Assembly (NCBI RefSeq): GCF_000332995.1
Contig: NZ_BANS01000037.1
Span: 1 to 64,000 of the forward strand
Source of the DNA: Gordonia amicalis NBRC 100051 = JCM 11271
GTDB taxonomy: Bacteria > Actinomycetota > Actinomycetes > Mycobacteriales > Mycobacteriaceae
DNA length: 64,000 bases
Direction of reading: 5' to 3'
Numbering within the stretch: position 1 is the stretch's first letter; every line of letters begins with the position of its first letter. The translations under genes and the position numbers were made by a program. The notes under the pieces are model-generated. The model ran no database searches and was not told where the DNA came from. It saw only the letters and a list, made by a program, of their open reading frames with translations. Below, piece by piece: positions 39,792-48,498 of the stretch.

Positions 39792-40004
39792 TCAGGAACC
39801 TTCGATCTTGAAGCCCACCTTCAGGGTGACCTGGAAGTGTGCGATCCGGCCGTCCTCGATGTGTCCGCGGGTCTCGGTCACCTCGAACCAGTCGAGATGA
39901 TTGACCGTCTGCGACGCACGCGAGATCGCGTTCCGGATGGCGTCGTCGGTGCCGGTCGCGGCTGAACCGACCACCTCGATGACTCGATACACGTTGTCGG
40001 ACAA
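39792..40004 (-). CDS. dodecin (flavin-storage protein)
   Basis: 70 residues, the normal dodecin length. Twelve copies form a hollow sphere that stacks flavins between tryptophans; Trp39 in VNHLDWFEVTETRG and the Gln of AHFQVTLKVGF are the conserved contacts. I place the start at TTG 40004 because an ideal GGAGGGAG lies 5 nt upstream and SDNVYRVIEVVG is the standard beginning. An upstream ATG would add 17 unrelated residues. Monocistronic; tail-to-tail with the hydrolase. Confidence 0.9.
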   Translation of the reverse strand: MSDNVYRVIEVVGSAATGTDDAIRNAISRASQTVNHLDWFEVTETRGHIEDGRIAHFQVTLKVGFKIEGS

Positions 40005-40082
40005 CGATTCTCCCTCCGTCGGCGCCGGTCCGGCCATGGATGACCGGACCGCCTCATGGGTGACCTCGTTTCTGTCTACCCC

Positions 40083-40088
40083 TAAGAT
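40083..40088 (+). promoter_or_regulatory. -10 element placing a leaderless start on the YchJ-like gene
   Basis: TAAGAT ends 7 nt before ATG 40096. This selects 40096 over the in-frame ATG 40087, which lies inside the element. Confidence 0.45.
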
Positions 40089-40095
40089 GCGGGGA

Positions 40096-40503
40096 ATGAA
40101 CATCGAATCGGCAAACCGTGATCCCGGCGCGCGGTGTCCGTGTCTGTCCGGCTTGCCGTTCGATGAATGCTGCGGGACCATCCTCGCCGGTGAGCGCGAC
40201 GCGCCGACCGCCGAGGCGCTGATGAGATCGCGCTTCACCGCTTTCGCCCTCGGTGATCGAGATCACCTGCTGCGCAGCTGGCACCCCGACACCCGTCCCG
40301 GCGATCTCGAACTCGACGATGCGATGCGGTGGTACCGCCTCGACATCGAATCGACGAACGGCGGATCGCCGTTCGACACCGAGGGCGAGGTCACCTTCAC
40401 CGCGTACTACAAGACCGGCTCGGAGCGTGGCACGCTGCACGAACGCAGTCGCTTCACCCGACACGACGGGCGCTGGGTCTACCTCGACGGTGTCGTCGGC
40501 TGA
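40096..40503 (+). CDS. YchJ-family SEC-C-like zinc protein
   Basis: 135 residues. The N-terminal metal motif is CPCLSGLPFDECCG (Cys14, Cys16, Cys25, Cys26). A small NTF2-like domain follows with PTAEALMRSRFTAFALGD and FTAYYKTGS. This is the UPF0225/YchJ layout. Function unknown; the SEC-C-like motif suggests protein or nucleic-acid binding. It ends next to the convergent ABM membrane protein. Confidence 0.85.
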   Translation: MNIESANRDPGARCPCLSGLPFDECCGTILAGERDAPTAEALMRSRFTAFALGDRDHLLRSWHPDTRPGDLELDDAMRWYRLDIESTNGGSPFDTEGEVTFTAYYKTGSERGTLHERSRFTRHDGRWVYLDGVVG

Positions 40504-40504
40504 C

Positions 40505-41449
40505 TCAGGAGTCCACGTAATCCCAGAACTGGAGCCAGGTGACGTTCGCGAAGATCGCCAGGCATCCGACGTAGACCAGCAGGATCACCCCGGCGCCGGC
40601 GAGATTGCTGCGGAGGCTGTTGCCGTCCACCGGATCCAGCCAGCGGCGGAACGGTTTCGCCGCCCACGGCATGAGCCACCACTGCATCAATCCGACGCTC
40701 ACGACCTGACTCAGCCACAACGCCAGCCACGGCTGGGCCCCGATGCGGTCGAGAACCGGCCCGAGGAAACGGGACAGGACCATCACCGTCGGGTAGAGCA
40801 CCAGCAGGACCATCATCGCCGACTTCCAGTTCGGCGTCTGGCGGATACGGCCGTGGTCGTTCCGCACGGTGGTGCCGAACGCGGTGGTGCTCGACATCGT
40901 CTCGAAGTCGTGGGTCAGACTCGAACGCAGTCCGGAGAGGGCGGCGCCGCGTTCGCGAGACGACACCCACGCCGAGAGTTGCCGGTCGGTACGGAACCGC
41001 AGTACCGACAACGCCGTTTCGCGGTCCTCGTCGACGAACAGTGACGTGCCCTCGTAGCCGCTGAATTCTCTTGCGGCGCCGGTCAGGTCGCGTTGCGCGT
41101 CGATGAATGCGCCGACCTTGCCCGACACGATGTCGTGGCGGAAGGCGCCGACGCCGGGCGGGGGCGGTACGCCGTCGACCAGTTCGAGCATCGGCGCCGA
41201 TGCCAACCAACCGTGAACACGCCCGTCCCGCAGGATCTCGGCCCGCCGGGGGCTGTCGACCCAGCGGTCGCAGGCCTCCTCGTCGACGAAGGTCGCGGCC
41301 ACCGCCGGTTCGAAACGGCCATCCGCGACGGTCGAGACACGCGCGCTCAGGCAGCCCTCGCTGTCGGCCGCCGACGCGGCGAGCAGTGCGGCCCAGTCGG
41401 CGAACCCGGTCTGCGAGACGGGGTGGAACACCGACACGGTCGTGATCAC
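40505..41449 (-). CDS. two-ABM-domain membrane protein, copy 2
   Basis: 314 residues. Two antibiotic-biosynthesis-monooxygenase-type alpha+beta domains (about 1-95 and 100-190) are followed by three hydrophobic helices (around 205-300). The membrane part shares YPTV and MPWAAKPFRRWLDP with its paralogue at 42955-43950, where the equivalents are YPTV and MPYYVNRVLGWWL. ABM domains bind quinols or aromatic substrates; no known protein of this build was recalled with a proven role. GTG 41449 starts 4 nt after the guanine deaminase stop, so it is part of the same operon. Confidence 0.75.
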   Translation of the reverse strand: MITTVSVFHPVSQTGFADWAALLAASAADSEGCLSARVSTVADGRFEPAVAATFVDEEACDRWVDSPRRAEILRDGRVHGWLASAPMLELVDGVPPPPGVGAFRHDIVSGKVGAFIDAQRDLTGAAREFSGYEGTSLFVDEDRETALSVLRFRTDRQLSAWVSSRERGAALSGLRSSLTHDFETMSSTTAFGTTVRNDHGRIRQTPNWKSAMMVLLVLYPTVMVLSRFLGPVLDRIGAQPWLALWLSQVVSVGLMQWWLMPWAAKPFRRWLDPVDGNSLRSNLAGAGVILLVYVGCLAIFANVTWLQFWDYVDS

Positions 41450-41453
41450 GGCA

Positions 41454-42851
41454 TCAGAGGGAAACTCGCCGGCCCTGCACATGGACCTCGGCGATGGAGG
41501 ACTCACGCAGCCCCATGAGAAGCCCGAACAGTGTCTGGTCGCGGGCGAGGTCGTCGTCCTCGGCGCGGACCGCGTTCTCGAGCACTCCCTTGAGCGCGTC
41601 AGCCGGTTCGATGACGAGGAAGTCGGCTTCCTTGCCCTCGTCGAAGTTGCCGAAACGGTTCTCCATGTCGAGCGCGCGGGCGCCACCGAGGGTTCCGATG
41701 AACAGCATCTCGGCGGGATGCATCGACACCCCCGCGTCTCCTGGTTCGGTGATGTGCTGCTTGAACGCATCGCCGAGCACCCGCGGGATGAGCCATTCGT
41801 CGCCGCCGCCGAAATCGGTTCCCGCCGAGATGTTCACCCCGGCGGCGACGGTGCGCTTCCACGGCATGGTTCCGGAACCCAGGAACAGCTGCGAGACGGG
41901 GCAGTGCGAGATCGAGGTGCCGGTCCCCGCCATCCGGGCCAGTTCACCGTCCTGGCAGTGCACACTGTGGGCCAGGATCGTTCGTGGACCCAGAAGGCTC
42001 TTGCCCCCGACCTGGGAACCCGGAAGGAACTTGCCGTCGTAGGTGTCCAGGTACGAATCGACCTGGTAGACCTCCTTGGTGGTGTCGATCTCGCCCGTGC
42101 CCGGACGGTTGTTCTCGTTGAGGTGCGAGTGGACGTAGACGCCCTGATCGCGGTACTCGTCGTAGAGTTCGCCGAGATTGCGCAACGTCTCGGTGGTCAC
42201 CGACAACGAGAATCGCGGGATGATCGCGACATGCAGCAGAGCGGTGCGGAAGTCGCCGGTGTCGGCAGCGTGCCACTTCTCGATCTCCGCCCGCGTCAGG
42301 CGGATCGCCTCCTCTTCGGAGGTGAGAAGGGGTTTGGCCGTGTCGCCGCCGACGGTTTGGATACCGCGACCGGCCACGATGCGCAGACCCGCCTTGCGGG
42401 TCTCGGTGAACAGTGAATCCTGCGCGTGGGGAAAGGCCGAACCGAACACCATCATCGCCGTGGTGCCGGCGGCGACGCGGCGTCTGGTGAACTCGACCGC
42501 CGCGGCCTGGGCGAACTCGGGATCGGCGAACTTCGATTCGGAGGGGAAGATGCAGAGGTTCAACCATTCGAGAAGCTGTCCGCCGCCGTAGGAGTCACCC
42601 GCATAGGTCTGTGGGAAGTGGATGTGGGTGTCGACGAAGCCGGGGATCAGGTACCCGCCGGGATGATCGTGCTTCTCGGCCGACGCGAATTCGGTCGGTA
42701 GCCCGGACCGTTCGCCCGCGTACTTGATCTTCCCGTCATCCCCGACCACGAGCGCGCCGTCGGGGATCGACACCAGGGCGTCGACGGCCTCGGTGATCTT
42801 CGGACTTCCGGCCAGGTGGAAGATGTGGCCGTGATGGACGTGGTCGGTCAT
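41454..42851 (-). CDS. guaD: guanine deaminase
   Basis: Amidohydrolase-superfamily zinc enzyme turning guanine into xanthine. 465 residues. PGFVDTHIHFPQTYAG holds the first metal histidines. VHSHLNENN, LAHSVHCQDGELA and SAGTDFGGGDEWL supply the remaining His and Asp ligands. The substrate assignment fits the FPQ motif and length, though 8-oxoguanine or related purines are possible. It lies between two membrane ABM proteins, which is unusual for a purine-salvage gene. Confidence 0.88.
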   Translation of the reverse strand: MTDHVHHGHIFHLAGSPKITEAVDALVSIPDGALVVGDDGKIKYAGERSGLPTEFASAEKHDHPGGYLIPGFVDTHIHFPQTYAGDSYGGGQLLEWLNLCIFPSESKFADPEFAQAAAVEFTRRRVAAGTTAMMVFGSAFPHAQDSLFTETRKAGLRIVAGRGIQTVGGDTAKPLLTSEEEAIRLTRAEIEKWHAADTGDFRTALLHVAIIPRFSLSVTTETLRNLGELYDEYRDQGVYVHSHLNENNRPGTGEIDTTKEVYQVDSYLDTYDGKFLPGSQVGGKSLLGPRTILAHSVHCQDGELARMAGTGTSISHCPVSQLFLGSGTMPWKRTVAAGVNISAGTDFGGGDEWLIPRVLGDAFKQHITEPGDAGVSMHPAEMLFIGTLGGARALDMENRFGNFDEGKEADFLVIEPADALKGVLENAVRAEDDDLARDQTLFGLLMGLRESSIAEVHVQGRRVSL

Positions 42852-42954
42852 CGGTGCTCCTCGGATCGTGGGATGGGGTCGGGGGACAGCGGGCGGTCAC
42901 CGAGGTGGGTCTCCAGCCGTGGCCCCGTCGTCCGTCGGCATGGTCCCGGCCCGA

Positions 42955-43950
42955 TCACGGCAACGACCAGAACTCGACGGTGACGAGATAGAAGACGGCC
43001 ACCCAGGCCGCGTTCAGGGCGACGATGAACAATCCGCCCTTCACGTCGGTGTGTGGTTGCGGGGCCTTGGTTTTCGGTCGCAGCCACCAACCGAGGACCC
43101 TGTTCACGTAGTACGGCATCGTCAGATAGCTCATCGCGAAGCTGGACAACAGGTTTCCGATCAGCATGCCCAGCCACAGGGGCATGCCCAGCGGAGCGGT
43201 CACCAGCGTCAGGAACACGACGGTCGGGTAGAGGCCCACCCACACCGCGACCGAGGTCTTGAAGTTGGACGGGGGCGGGGCGTCGGGGGCGCCGTGGGAG
43301 AACCAGTTGCCGAACGAGTGGTCGATCGTCTGCAAGGTGAACTCGCCGAACTCCGCCGCCTCCGCGAGCAGGGCACGTCGTTCCGACGACGTCAGCCACG
43401 CCTCGAGATGCTCGGCGGTGTCGAAGCGATACGACACCGTCCACTCGTCCTGCACCCCCTCGATGGGGCGGAACAGTTCGGAGCCGCGGAAGCCCGCGAA
43501 ACGATGCTCGGCGTCGTCCACCCGTTTCTGCCAGGCGAGGAAATCGTCGACCTTGGCGTCGGCGACATGGTGGGTGATCACGACCGTGACCAGTGTGTCG
43601 GGTTCCTTGGCGTCGTGGGCGAGGACCTGTGCGGTGGCCGGGCCGTCCATGAGATCCGCGCCGGCGCGCACGTGTTCGAGACGGACACTGCTGTTCAGCC
43701 AGTCCTGGAGATGGCTGACGGAGTCGACGCCGTAGATGGTGAGCCATTCCGCATGGGTGTCCGTCGGAGGCCGCAACTCGACGCCGAGGAAGCCCGGAAA
43801 GCTCGCGGCGGCAGCAGAGATCGCCGTATGCCAGGTGCGAAACGATTCGTCCGCACCGGCGCGGACGCGCTGGCCGAAGATCAGCGTGGCGGCGCCGTCC
43901 GGGCCCCCGATAGGTCGGCTCGTGTCCGGATGGGAGGTCTCGTTGGTCAT
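42955..43950 (-). CDS. two-ABM-domain membrane protein, copy 1
   Basis: 331 residues. First ABM-like unit about 22-115 (LIFGQRVRAGADESFRTWHT, FPGFLGVELRPP), second about 120-220 (VVITHHVADAKVDDFLAWQK, FAGFRGSELFRP). Three hydrophobic helices then begin at SVAVWVGLYPTVVFLTLVTA, LWLGMLIGNLLSSFAMSYLT and GLFIVALNAAWVAVFYLVTV. The HxxFxxW pattern (VDDFLAWQKR) is typical of ABM enzymes. It stands 33 bp after the FAD oxidoreductase and 103 bp before guanine deaminase, on the same strand. Confidence 0.78.
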   Translation of the reverse strand: MTNETSHPDTSRPIGGPDGAATLIFGQRVRAGADESFRTWHTAISAAAASFPGFLGVELRPPTDTHAEWLTIYGVDSVSHLQDWLNSSVRLEHVRAGADLMDGPATAQVLAHDAKEPDTLVTVVITHHVADAKVDDFLAWQKRVDDAEHRFAGFRGSELFRPIEGVQDEWTVSYRFDTAEHLEAWLTSSERRALLAEAAEFGEFTLQTIDHSFGNWFSHGAPDAPPPSNFKTSVAVWVGLYPTVVFLTLVTAPLGMPLWLGMLIGNLLSSFAMSYLTMPYYVNRVLGWWLRPKTKAPQPHTDVKGGLFIVALNAAWVAVFYLVTVEFWSLP

Positions 43951-43983
43951 GGGCTACTCCGGCGGTCGGTACTCGTGGGCGCG

Positions 43984-45417
43984 CTAGAGGGGATGGACGC
44001 CCAGAACGCGGGCAGGGTCGACGCGATCGCGTAGTTCACGTAGGCGAGTGAGGTTCTCGCCGTAGGCAAGTGCGGTCTCGTGATCGGTCTCGTCGAAACC
44101 CGGCCGGACCTCGACGCCGTACACACCCAGGGTGTCCTCGGCGAGGACATCCAGAATGTACCGGGCCCAGCCGGTGCAGGAATCCTCATCCGAGTGGATT
44201 CCGGTGTCCGGGTCGTCGGACCAGATCGCGTTCAGCGGCACATTCCATTCGGCGCGACGCCCCCAGAATGCCGTGGCGCCCTCGGCGACATCGGCGAGCG
44301 CGCCGCCCGTGTGCTGGAAGTCGATGCGGCACGCCCGCGTCGGGGCGATGCCGATCCCCTCGGCGAGTTCGTCGGCGACGCCGGAGCGCAGTGTGGGGCC
44401 GAGGAAGACCGACTTGCCGTAGAAGTGCCCGTGATCGTCGACGGCTTGGGGGTCGGGCGGACTGATCGGCGGCGGATCGGCGCCATCCGGTCCGGGCAGT
44501 GCGAACTCGGGTAGTCCGTCAAGGTACCGGCCGACGGTCGTCGACCGGAAACGAGGCGGATGCGACGAGCCGTCGACGACCGCGTCGGTTGCCTCGCGCG
44601 CTTCGGCCAGATCCGCCGGCCGCGTACTGCGGCAGGCCGTGTACACGAGCATCGCCGGGTCACCGGTCGATCCGGGATACCCCAGGACAGCGCCCATGGT
44701 CGTATGCCGCGGAAGTGTCGGAGCAGTGTCGAAATAGGCTGGAAGAGCGTCGAGTTCGACCACCGCGCGGTCGACGTGGACCGGCCCCTGTTCGTGTGTC
44801 CGGATCACCGCGCGGGTGACCACGCCGAACGACGGGGCGCACCCCCGGACCGCCCACCAGAGGTCGGCGTCGACGCCGCCGCTGTCCTCGGAGAGTCGGA
44901 CCACCTCGCCGTCGGGCAGGACCAGTTCGACCTCGACGAGATGATCCAGCGTCAGTCCGGTGCTCCGCGTGAGATACCCGACGCCCCCGCGGGTCACGAG
45001 GCCGAAACCGGCGAGGCCGACTATTCCCACCGGGATGACGCGGCCCTCCGCCGCCAGTGCATCGAGGACAGAGCCGACCGTGGCGCCGCCCTCCACCTCG
45101 ACGTGTGCGCCACGAGGTCGAACACTCGTGAGATGTACGGACAGGTCGAGGAGGACGGCGGCGTCGTCGACGGAGGTGGAACTCAGGCCGCCCCCGCGGA
45201 CGGTGACGGTGCCGCCGTGGGCCGTGACCGTGCGCATCGTCATGGCCACGTCCGAGGTGTCCCGTGGATGAACCACGCAGGGCGGATGGCGCCGAGAGGC
45301 ATCGGGAAAGAAGATGCGTCCCAACGAGTCCCGGTAGCCGACTGAACCGGGAAGATGGATCCGGCCGGGTAGGGCGACCTCGAGATGTGCGGTCATACCG
45401 CGATCGAGCGTTGTCAT
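43984..45417 (-). CDS. BBE-like FAD-binding oxidoreductase
   Basis: 477 residues with an N-terminal PCMH-type FAD domain and a C-terminal BBE motif (near YGENLTRLRELRDRVDPARV). The FAD loop is VTVRGGGLSST: the His that forms the covalent flavin link in berberine-bridge enzymes is replaced by Leu78. FAD is probably held by one bond or none. GFGLVTRGGVGYLTRSTGLT is the second contact loop. First gene of the minus-strand run with the ABM membrane proteins and guanine deaminase. Substrate unknown; related enzymes oxidise sugars or aromatic alcohols. Confidence 0.8.
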   Translation of the reverse strand: MTTLDRGMTAHLEVALPGRIHLPGSVGYRDSLGRIFFPDASRRHPPCVVHPRDTSDVAMTMRTVTAHGGTVTVRGGGLSSTSVDDAAVLLDLSVHLTSVRPRGAHVEVEGGATVGSVLDALAAEGRVIPVGIVGLAGFGLVTRGGVGYLTRSTGLTLDHLVEVELVLPDGEVVRLSEDSGGVDADLWWAVRGCAPSFGVVTRAVIRTHEQGPVHVDRAVVELDALPAYFDTAPTLPRHTTMGAVLGYPGSTGDPAMLVYTACRSTRPADLAEAREATDAVVDGSSHPPRFRSTTVGRYLDGLPEFALPGPDGADPPPISPPDPQAVDDHGHFYGKSVFLGPTLRSGVADELAEGIGIAPTRACRIDFQHTGGALADVAEGATAFWGRRAEWNVPLNAIWSDDPDTGIHSDEDSCTGWARYILDVLAEDTLGVYGVEVRPGFDETDHETALAYGENLTRLRELRDRVDPARVLGVHPL

Positions 45418-45598
45418 CGGCCGTCCCGGTCATTCGAGGTCGTCAGCGACGTTGGACGGCGTCAGTATGACCACGCACCCGCAACGCGCGCGCAGAAAGC
45501 CGTCGAAGTCGTCCCGTTTTCGTTGAACAGACCACAGGGTGGGTGACCTCCGGGAGCGTCCCGGGCGAAACCGCAACGGTGTCCACGTGCGGACCGGT

Positions 45599-46231
45599 TC
45601 ACGTAGCGGCGTGCCGCGCGATCCAGTCGACGAGCGGGGTCGTCGCGCGCCAGTCCTTGCGGACCCGGTCGACGAGTGCCGGGGTGTGGATGACCTCGTC
45701 GAAGCCGTAGTCACGGCCGGCGAAGAGCGACTTGTGACGCAGAAGGTCGATGCGCGGATGATCGACGTCGTAGCCGCGTGGAGCGGTCTTCAACCGGTCG
45801 CCGCCGATCTCCCATCCGGCACGGGTGAGCCTACGGACGAGTTTCTCCAGTTCGGGCCCGTGCCGGTCATGGTCGATGGCCTTGCGCAACTCGGCGAGAC
45901 GAGCCGGGGCGGCTTCGTAGAACCCGGCCCCGACGCGGACACCGGGAGCGCCGATCTGGATGTAGTAGCCGGTGGCCGGAGCCACCGCGATGAAGGCGCC
46001 CTGGTGCGTCTTGTACGGCGACTTGTCCTTGGAGAACCGCACGTCGCGATGGGGGCGGAACAGCTTGGCGGTGCCGAACTCGTCGGCGAGCTCCTCGGCG
46101 AGCGCCGACATCGGTTCCGCGACCGCCGTGCGATACGTCTCTTTGTGCTGCTCCCAGAAGAACTTCGAGTTGTCGATCTCGAGATCGTCGTAGAAGTCGA
46201 GGGCGGCTTCGGGGAATCCGTCGAAGCTCAT
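45599..46231 (-). CDS. DUF2461 family protein
   Basis: 210 residues. FPEAALDFYDDLEIDNSKFF, then WEQHKETY, and FRPHRDVRFSKDKSPYKTHQ are the family core. The role is unknown. The frame is open upstream to 46363, but ATG 46231 (MSFDGFPEA) matches the family start. A 181-bp gap to the FAD oxidoreductase gene holds nothing recognisable. It starts 23 bp after the CHAP gene, same strand. Confidence 0.83.
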   Translation of the reverse strand: MSFDGFPEAALDFYDDLEIDNSKFFWEQHKETYRTAVAEPMSALAEELADEFGTAKLFRPHRDVRFSKDKSPYKTHQGAFIAVAPATGYYIQIGAPGVRVGAGFYEAAPARLAELRKAIDHDRHGPELEKLVRRLTRAGWEIGGDRLKTAPRGYDVDHPRIDLLRHKSLFAGRDYGFDEVIHTPALVDRVRKDWRATTPLVDWIARHAAT

Positions 46232-46253
46232 GACATCACCATGCCGGAACTCG

Positions 46254-46877
46254 TCATCCGACGCTCCGTCCGAATCCGACGACGCCGCCGTCGGACCTCC
46301 AGTCCAGATCGTGTACCCGGATCTTGCGCATCTCGTTGCCCCCGACCGTGGTCGCCTCGTCACCGTCGACCCCGACCACGATATTGGTGTGCTGGCCGAG
46401 CGCCGACGACCGGTCGTAGATCACGACGTCGCCCACGCGGGGCGTGTAGTCGCCGGCGGGTTCGAAGCGCCCGGTGTCCTGGAAGTATTCCTGCAGGGTG
46501 AACACTCCGGGGATTCGCCAGTGCCCCGAGTGGGGGTTGGCGAACGGGGTCCCGGCTTCGCGCATGATCCAGCTGACGAAGTTCGCGCACCACGGCTCGT
46601 CGACGCCTTCGGAATAGAACGTGCCCGGCCGCTGTGCAGCGTGCTCGGCACGGAGCAACTCCACGATCCGGTGCTGTGCCGGTGACAGCTGAGAGGCGTC
46701 CACCTGGGGGAATTCCGCGGTGTCCCACGGAAGCCACCGCTCGGGGACGGTGCGCCATGCGACGAGACCGGCGCCCAGTAGCAGGACCACGGCAAGGGCG
46801 GCGGCCACCGCGAACGGCCGGCGTCGTCGACGTCGGGTGGGCCGTTCGTCGAGGTCGTGCGCGGCTTCGGGTGTCAC
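46254..46877 (-). CDS. membrane-anchored CHAP-domain amidase/peptidase
   Basis: 207 residues: basic cytoplasmic N-terminus (RRRRRRPF), one membrane helix (about 22-41), then an extracytoplasmic CHAP domain. Catalytic Cys97 lies in EPWCANFVSWIMREAG and His163 in GQHTNIVVGVDGD. CHAP domains cut peptidoglycan peptide or amide bonds. GTG 46877 is set by a -10 element TACACT at 46885-46890, 7 nt upstream. Divergent from the phospholipase D-like gene. Confidence 0.8.
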   Translation of the reverse strand: MTPEAAHDLDERPTRRRRRRPFAVAAALAVVLLLGAGLVAWRTVPERWLPWDTAEFPQVDASQLSPAQHRIVELLRAEHAAQRPGTFYSEGVDEPWCANFVSWIMREAGTPFANPHSGHWRIPGVFTLQEYFQDTGRFEPAGDYTPRVGDVVIYDRSSALGQHTNIVVGVDGDEATTVGGNEMRKIRVHDLDWRSDGGVVGFGRSVG

Positions 46878-46884
46878 CTCGACA

Positions 46885-46890
46885 AGTGTA
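46885..46890 (-). promoter_or_regulatory. -10 element placing a leaderless start on the CHAP gene
   Basis: On the minus strand TACACT is followed by 7 nt and then GTG 46877; no Shine-Dalgarno is visible. Confidence 0.45.
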
Positions 46891-47002
46891 GGGACCGCTC
46901 CGAGGTGCGGGTGCCATGGCGACCGGCGTGTGTTGGCAGAATGACGGGCTGACGGGGGGACTGACAACGACAACGGGTGACGAGAACGAGGCAGAGGACA
47001 AC

Positions 47003-48490
47003 ATGGCGGACGAGTCGGGACACGAACCGATCCTGCGTGCGGGTGACACCTGTCGGGAGATCGCCACCGCCGACCGCGTCGCCTGCATCGTCGACGCGGC
47101 GGACTACTTTCTGCACGCCAAGTCGGCACTGCTCCAGGCACGACGCCGGGTCATCCTGATCGGCTGGGACGTCGACACCCGGATCAGCCTCGATCCGCGG
47201 TCATCCGACCACGAGATCCCCGACCGGCTCGGCGACTTCCTCGAATGGCTCATCGAGAACCGGCCGGGCCTCGAGATCTACGTGCTGCGCTGGAGCACGG
47301 GTGCGTTCACCGGGATGCTTCGCGGGGTGGCGCCGCCGTTCGTCCAGGACCTCCTCACGGGGCGTCGTCTGCACTACCGGATCGATGCCGCGCATCCGGT
47401 GTCGGCCGCACACCATCAGAAGATCGCGGTCATCGACGACCAGTTCGCGTTCTGCGGCGGCATCGACATGACCGTGGACCGTTGGGACACCTCGGAACAT
47501 CTGTCGCACAACGATTTCCGTCGCGACCCCGACGGTGAACCGCATGGTCCGTGGCACGACGTGACCGTCGCACTGGACGGGGATGCCGCACGCGTCGTCG
47601 CGAGTGTCGCCGTCGACCGGTGGGAGGCGGCGACCGGTGAGCGTCTGGCGCCCCTCGTCGACACCGAGGGCCCCGACATCTGGCCGAAGGGTCTCGACGT
47701 GACGTTCGCGGACTGCGAGGTCGGGGTCGCCCGGACCATCCCTCATTACAACGACCGTCCGGAGATCGACGAGATCCGCCGGTTGTACCGGGCGGCCTTC
47801 GCCGCCGCCCGCAGCACGATCTACGTCGAGAGCCAGTATCTGGCCGCCCGCGAGATCGCGGAGGCCCTGGCCGAGCGACTCGCCGAACCCGACGGTCCGG
47901 AGATCGTCGTGGTCCTCCCACGCAACGCCGACAGCCCGGTGGAACGACTGGCCATGGACGGCGCACGCCACAAGCTGCTCCGGATGCTGTGGCGTGCCGA
48001 CGTCCACGATCGGTTCCGTGCCTACTATCCGGTGACCTCGGAGGGTGACGAGATCTACGTGCACGCCAAGGTGCTCGTGGTCGACGACGTCCTGCTGCGC
48101 ATCGGCTCGTCGAATCTCAACAACCGGTCGCTGGGCTTCGACAGTGAATGCGACGTGGCCATCGAGGCACGCCGCGACGACCCCGACGACGCGGGACTTC
48201 GCGAGACCATCACGTCGATGCGTACCCGGCTGCTGTCGGAACATCTCGGCATCGACGCCGAGGTCTTCGACGACGCCGTGCGCGAGAAGGAGTCGCTGAT
48301 CGGGGCGATCGAGTCGCTGGCCACCCCGGGCCGGACGCTCGAACTGTTCGACCGCGAGGTGATCGACGACGAGGCATCGATCATCGCCGAGAACGAACTC
48401 GTCGACCCGGAGGGTGCGCGCACTCCGCTGGTCGAGCGGATCTACCGCGGGGTGATCCGGCGCGGGGTCGGGAAACGACTGCCGCGCTGA
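47003..48490 (+). CDS. phospholipase D-like phosphatidyltransferase/hydrolase
   Basis: 495 residues with two HKD catalytic motifs: HHQKIAVIDD (His138, Lys140, Asp145) and HAKVLVVDD (His354, Lys356). Such proteins hydrolyse phospholipids or make cardiolipin. The absence of membrane helices argues for the PLD rather than the classical cardiolipin synthase type. ATG 47003 has a GAGG site; the frame is open to 46916, but that start would overlap the CHAP promoter region. Upstream residues do not resemble the family. Confidence 0.85.
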   Translation: MADESGHEPILRAGDTCREIATADRVACIVDAADYFLHAKSALLQARRRVILIGWDVDTRISLDPRSSDHEIPDRLGDFLEWLIENRPGLEIYVLRWSTGAFTGMLRGVAPPFVQDLLTGRRLHYRIDAAHPVSAAHHQKIAVIDDQFAFCGGIDMTVDRWDTSEHLSHNDFRRDPDGEPHGPWHDVTVALDGDAARVVASVAVDRWEAATGERLAPLVDTEGPDIWPKGLDVTFADCEVGVARTIPHYNDRPEIDEIRRLYRAAFAAARSTIYVESQYLAAREIAEALAERLAEPDGPEIVVVLPRNADSPVERLAMDGARHKLLRMLWRADVHDRFRAYYPVTSEGDEIYVHAKVLVVDDVLLRIGSSNLNNRSLGFDSECDVAIEARRDDPDDAGLRETITSMRTRLLSEHLGIDAEVFDDAVREKESLIGAIESLATPGRTLELFDREVIDDEASIIAENELVDPEGARTPLVERIYRGVIRRGVGKRLPR

Positions 48491-48498
48491 GGGTTTCC

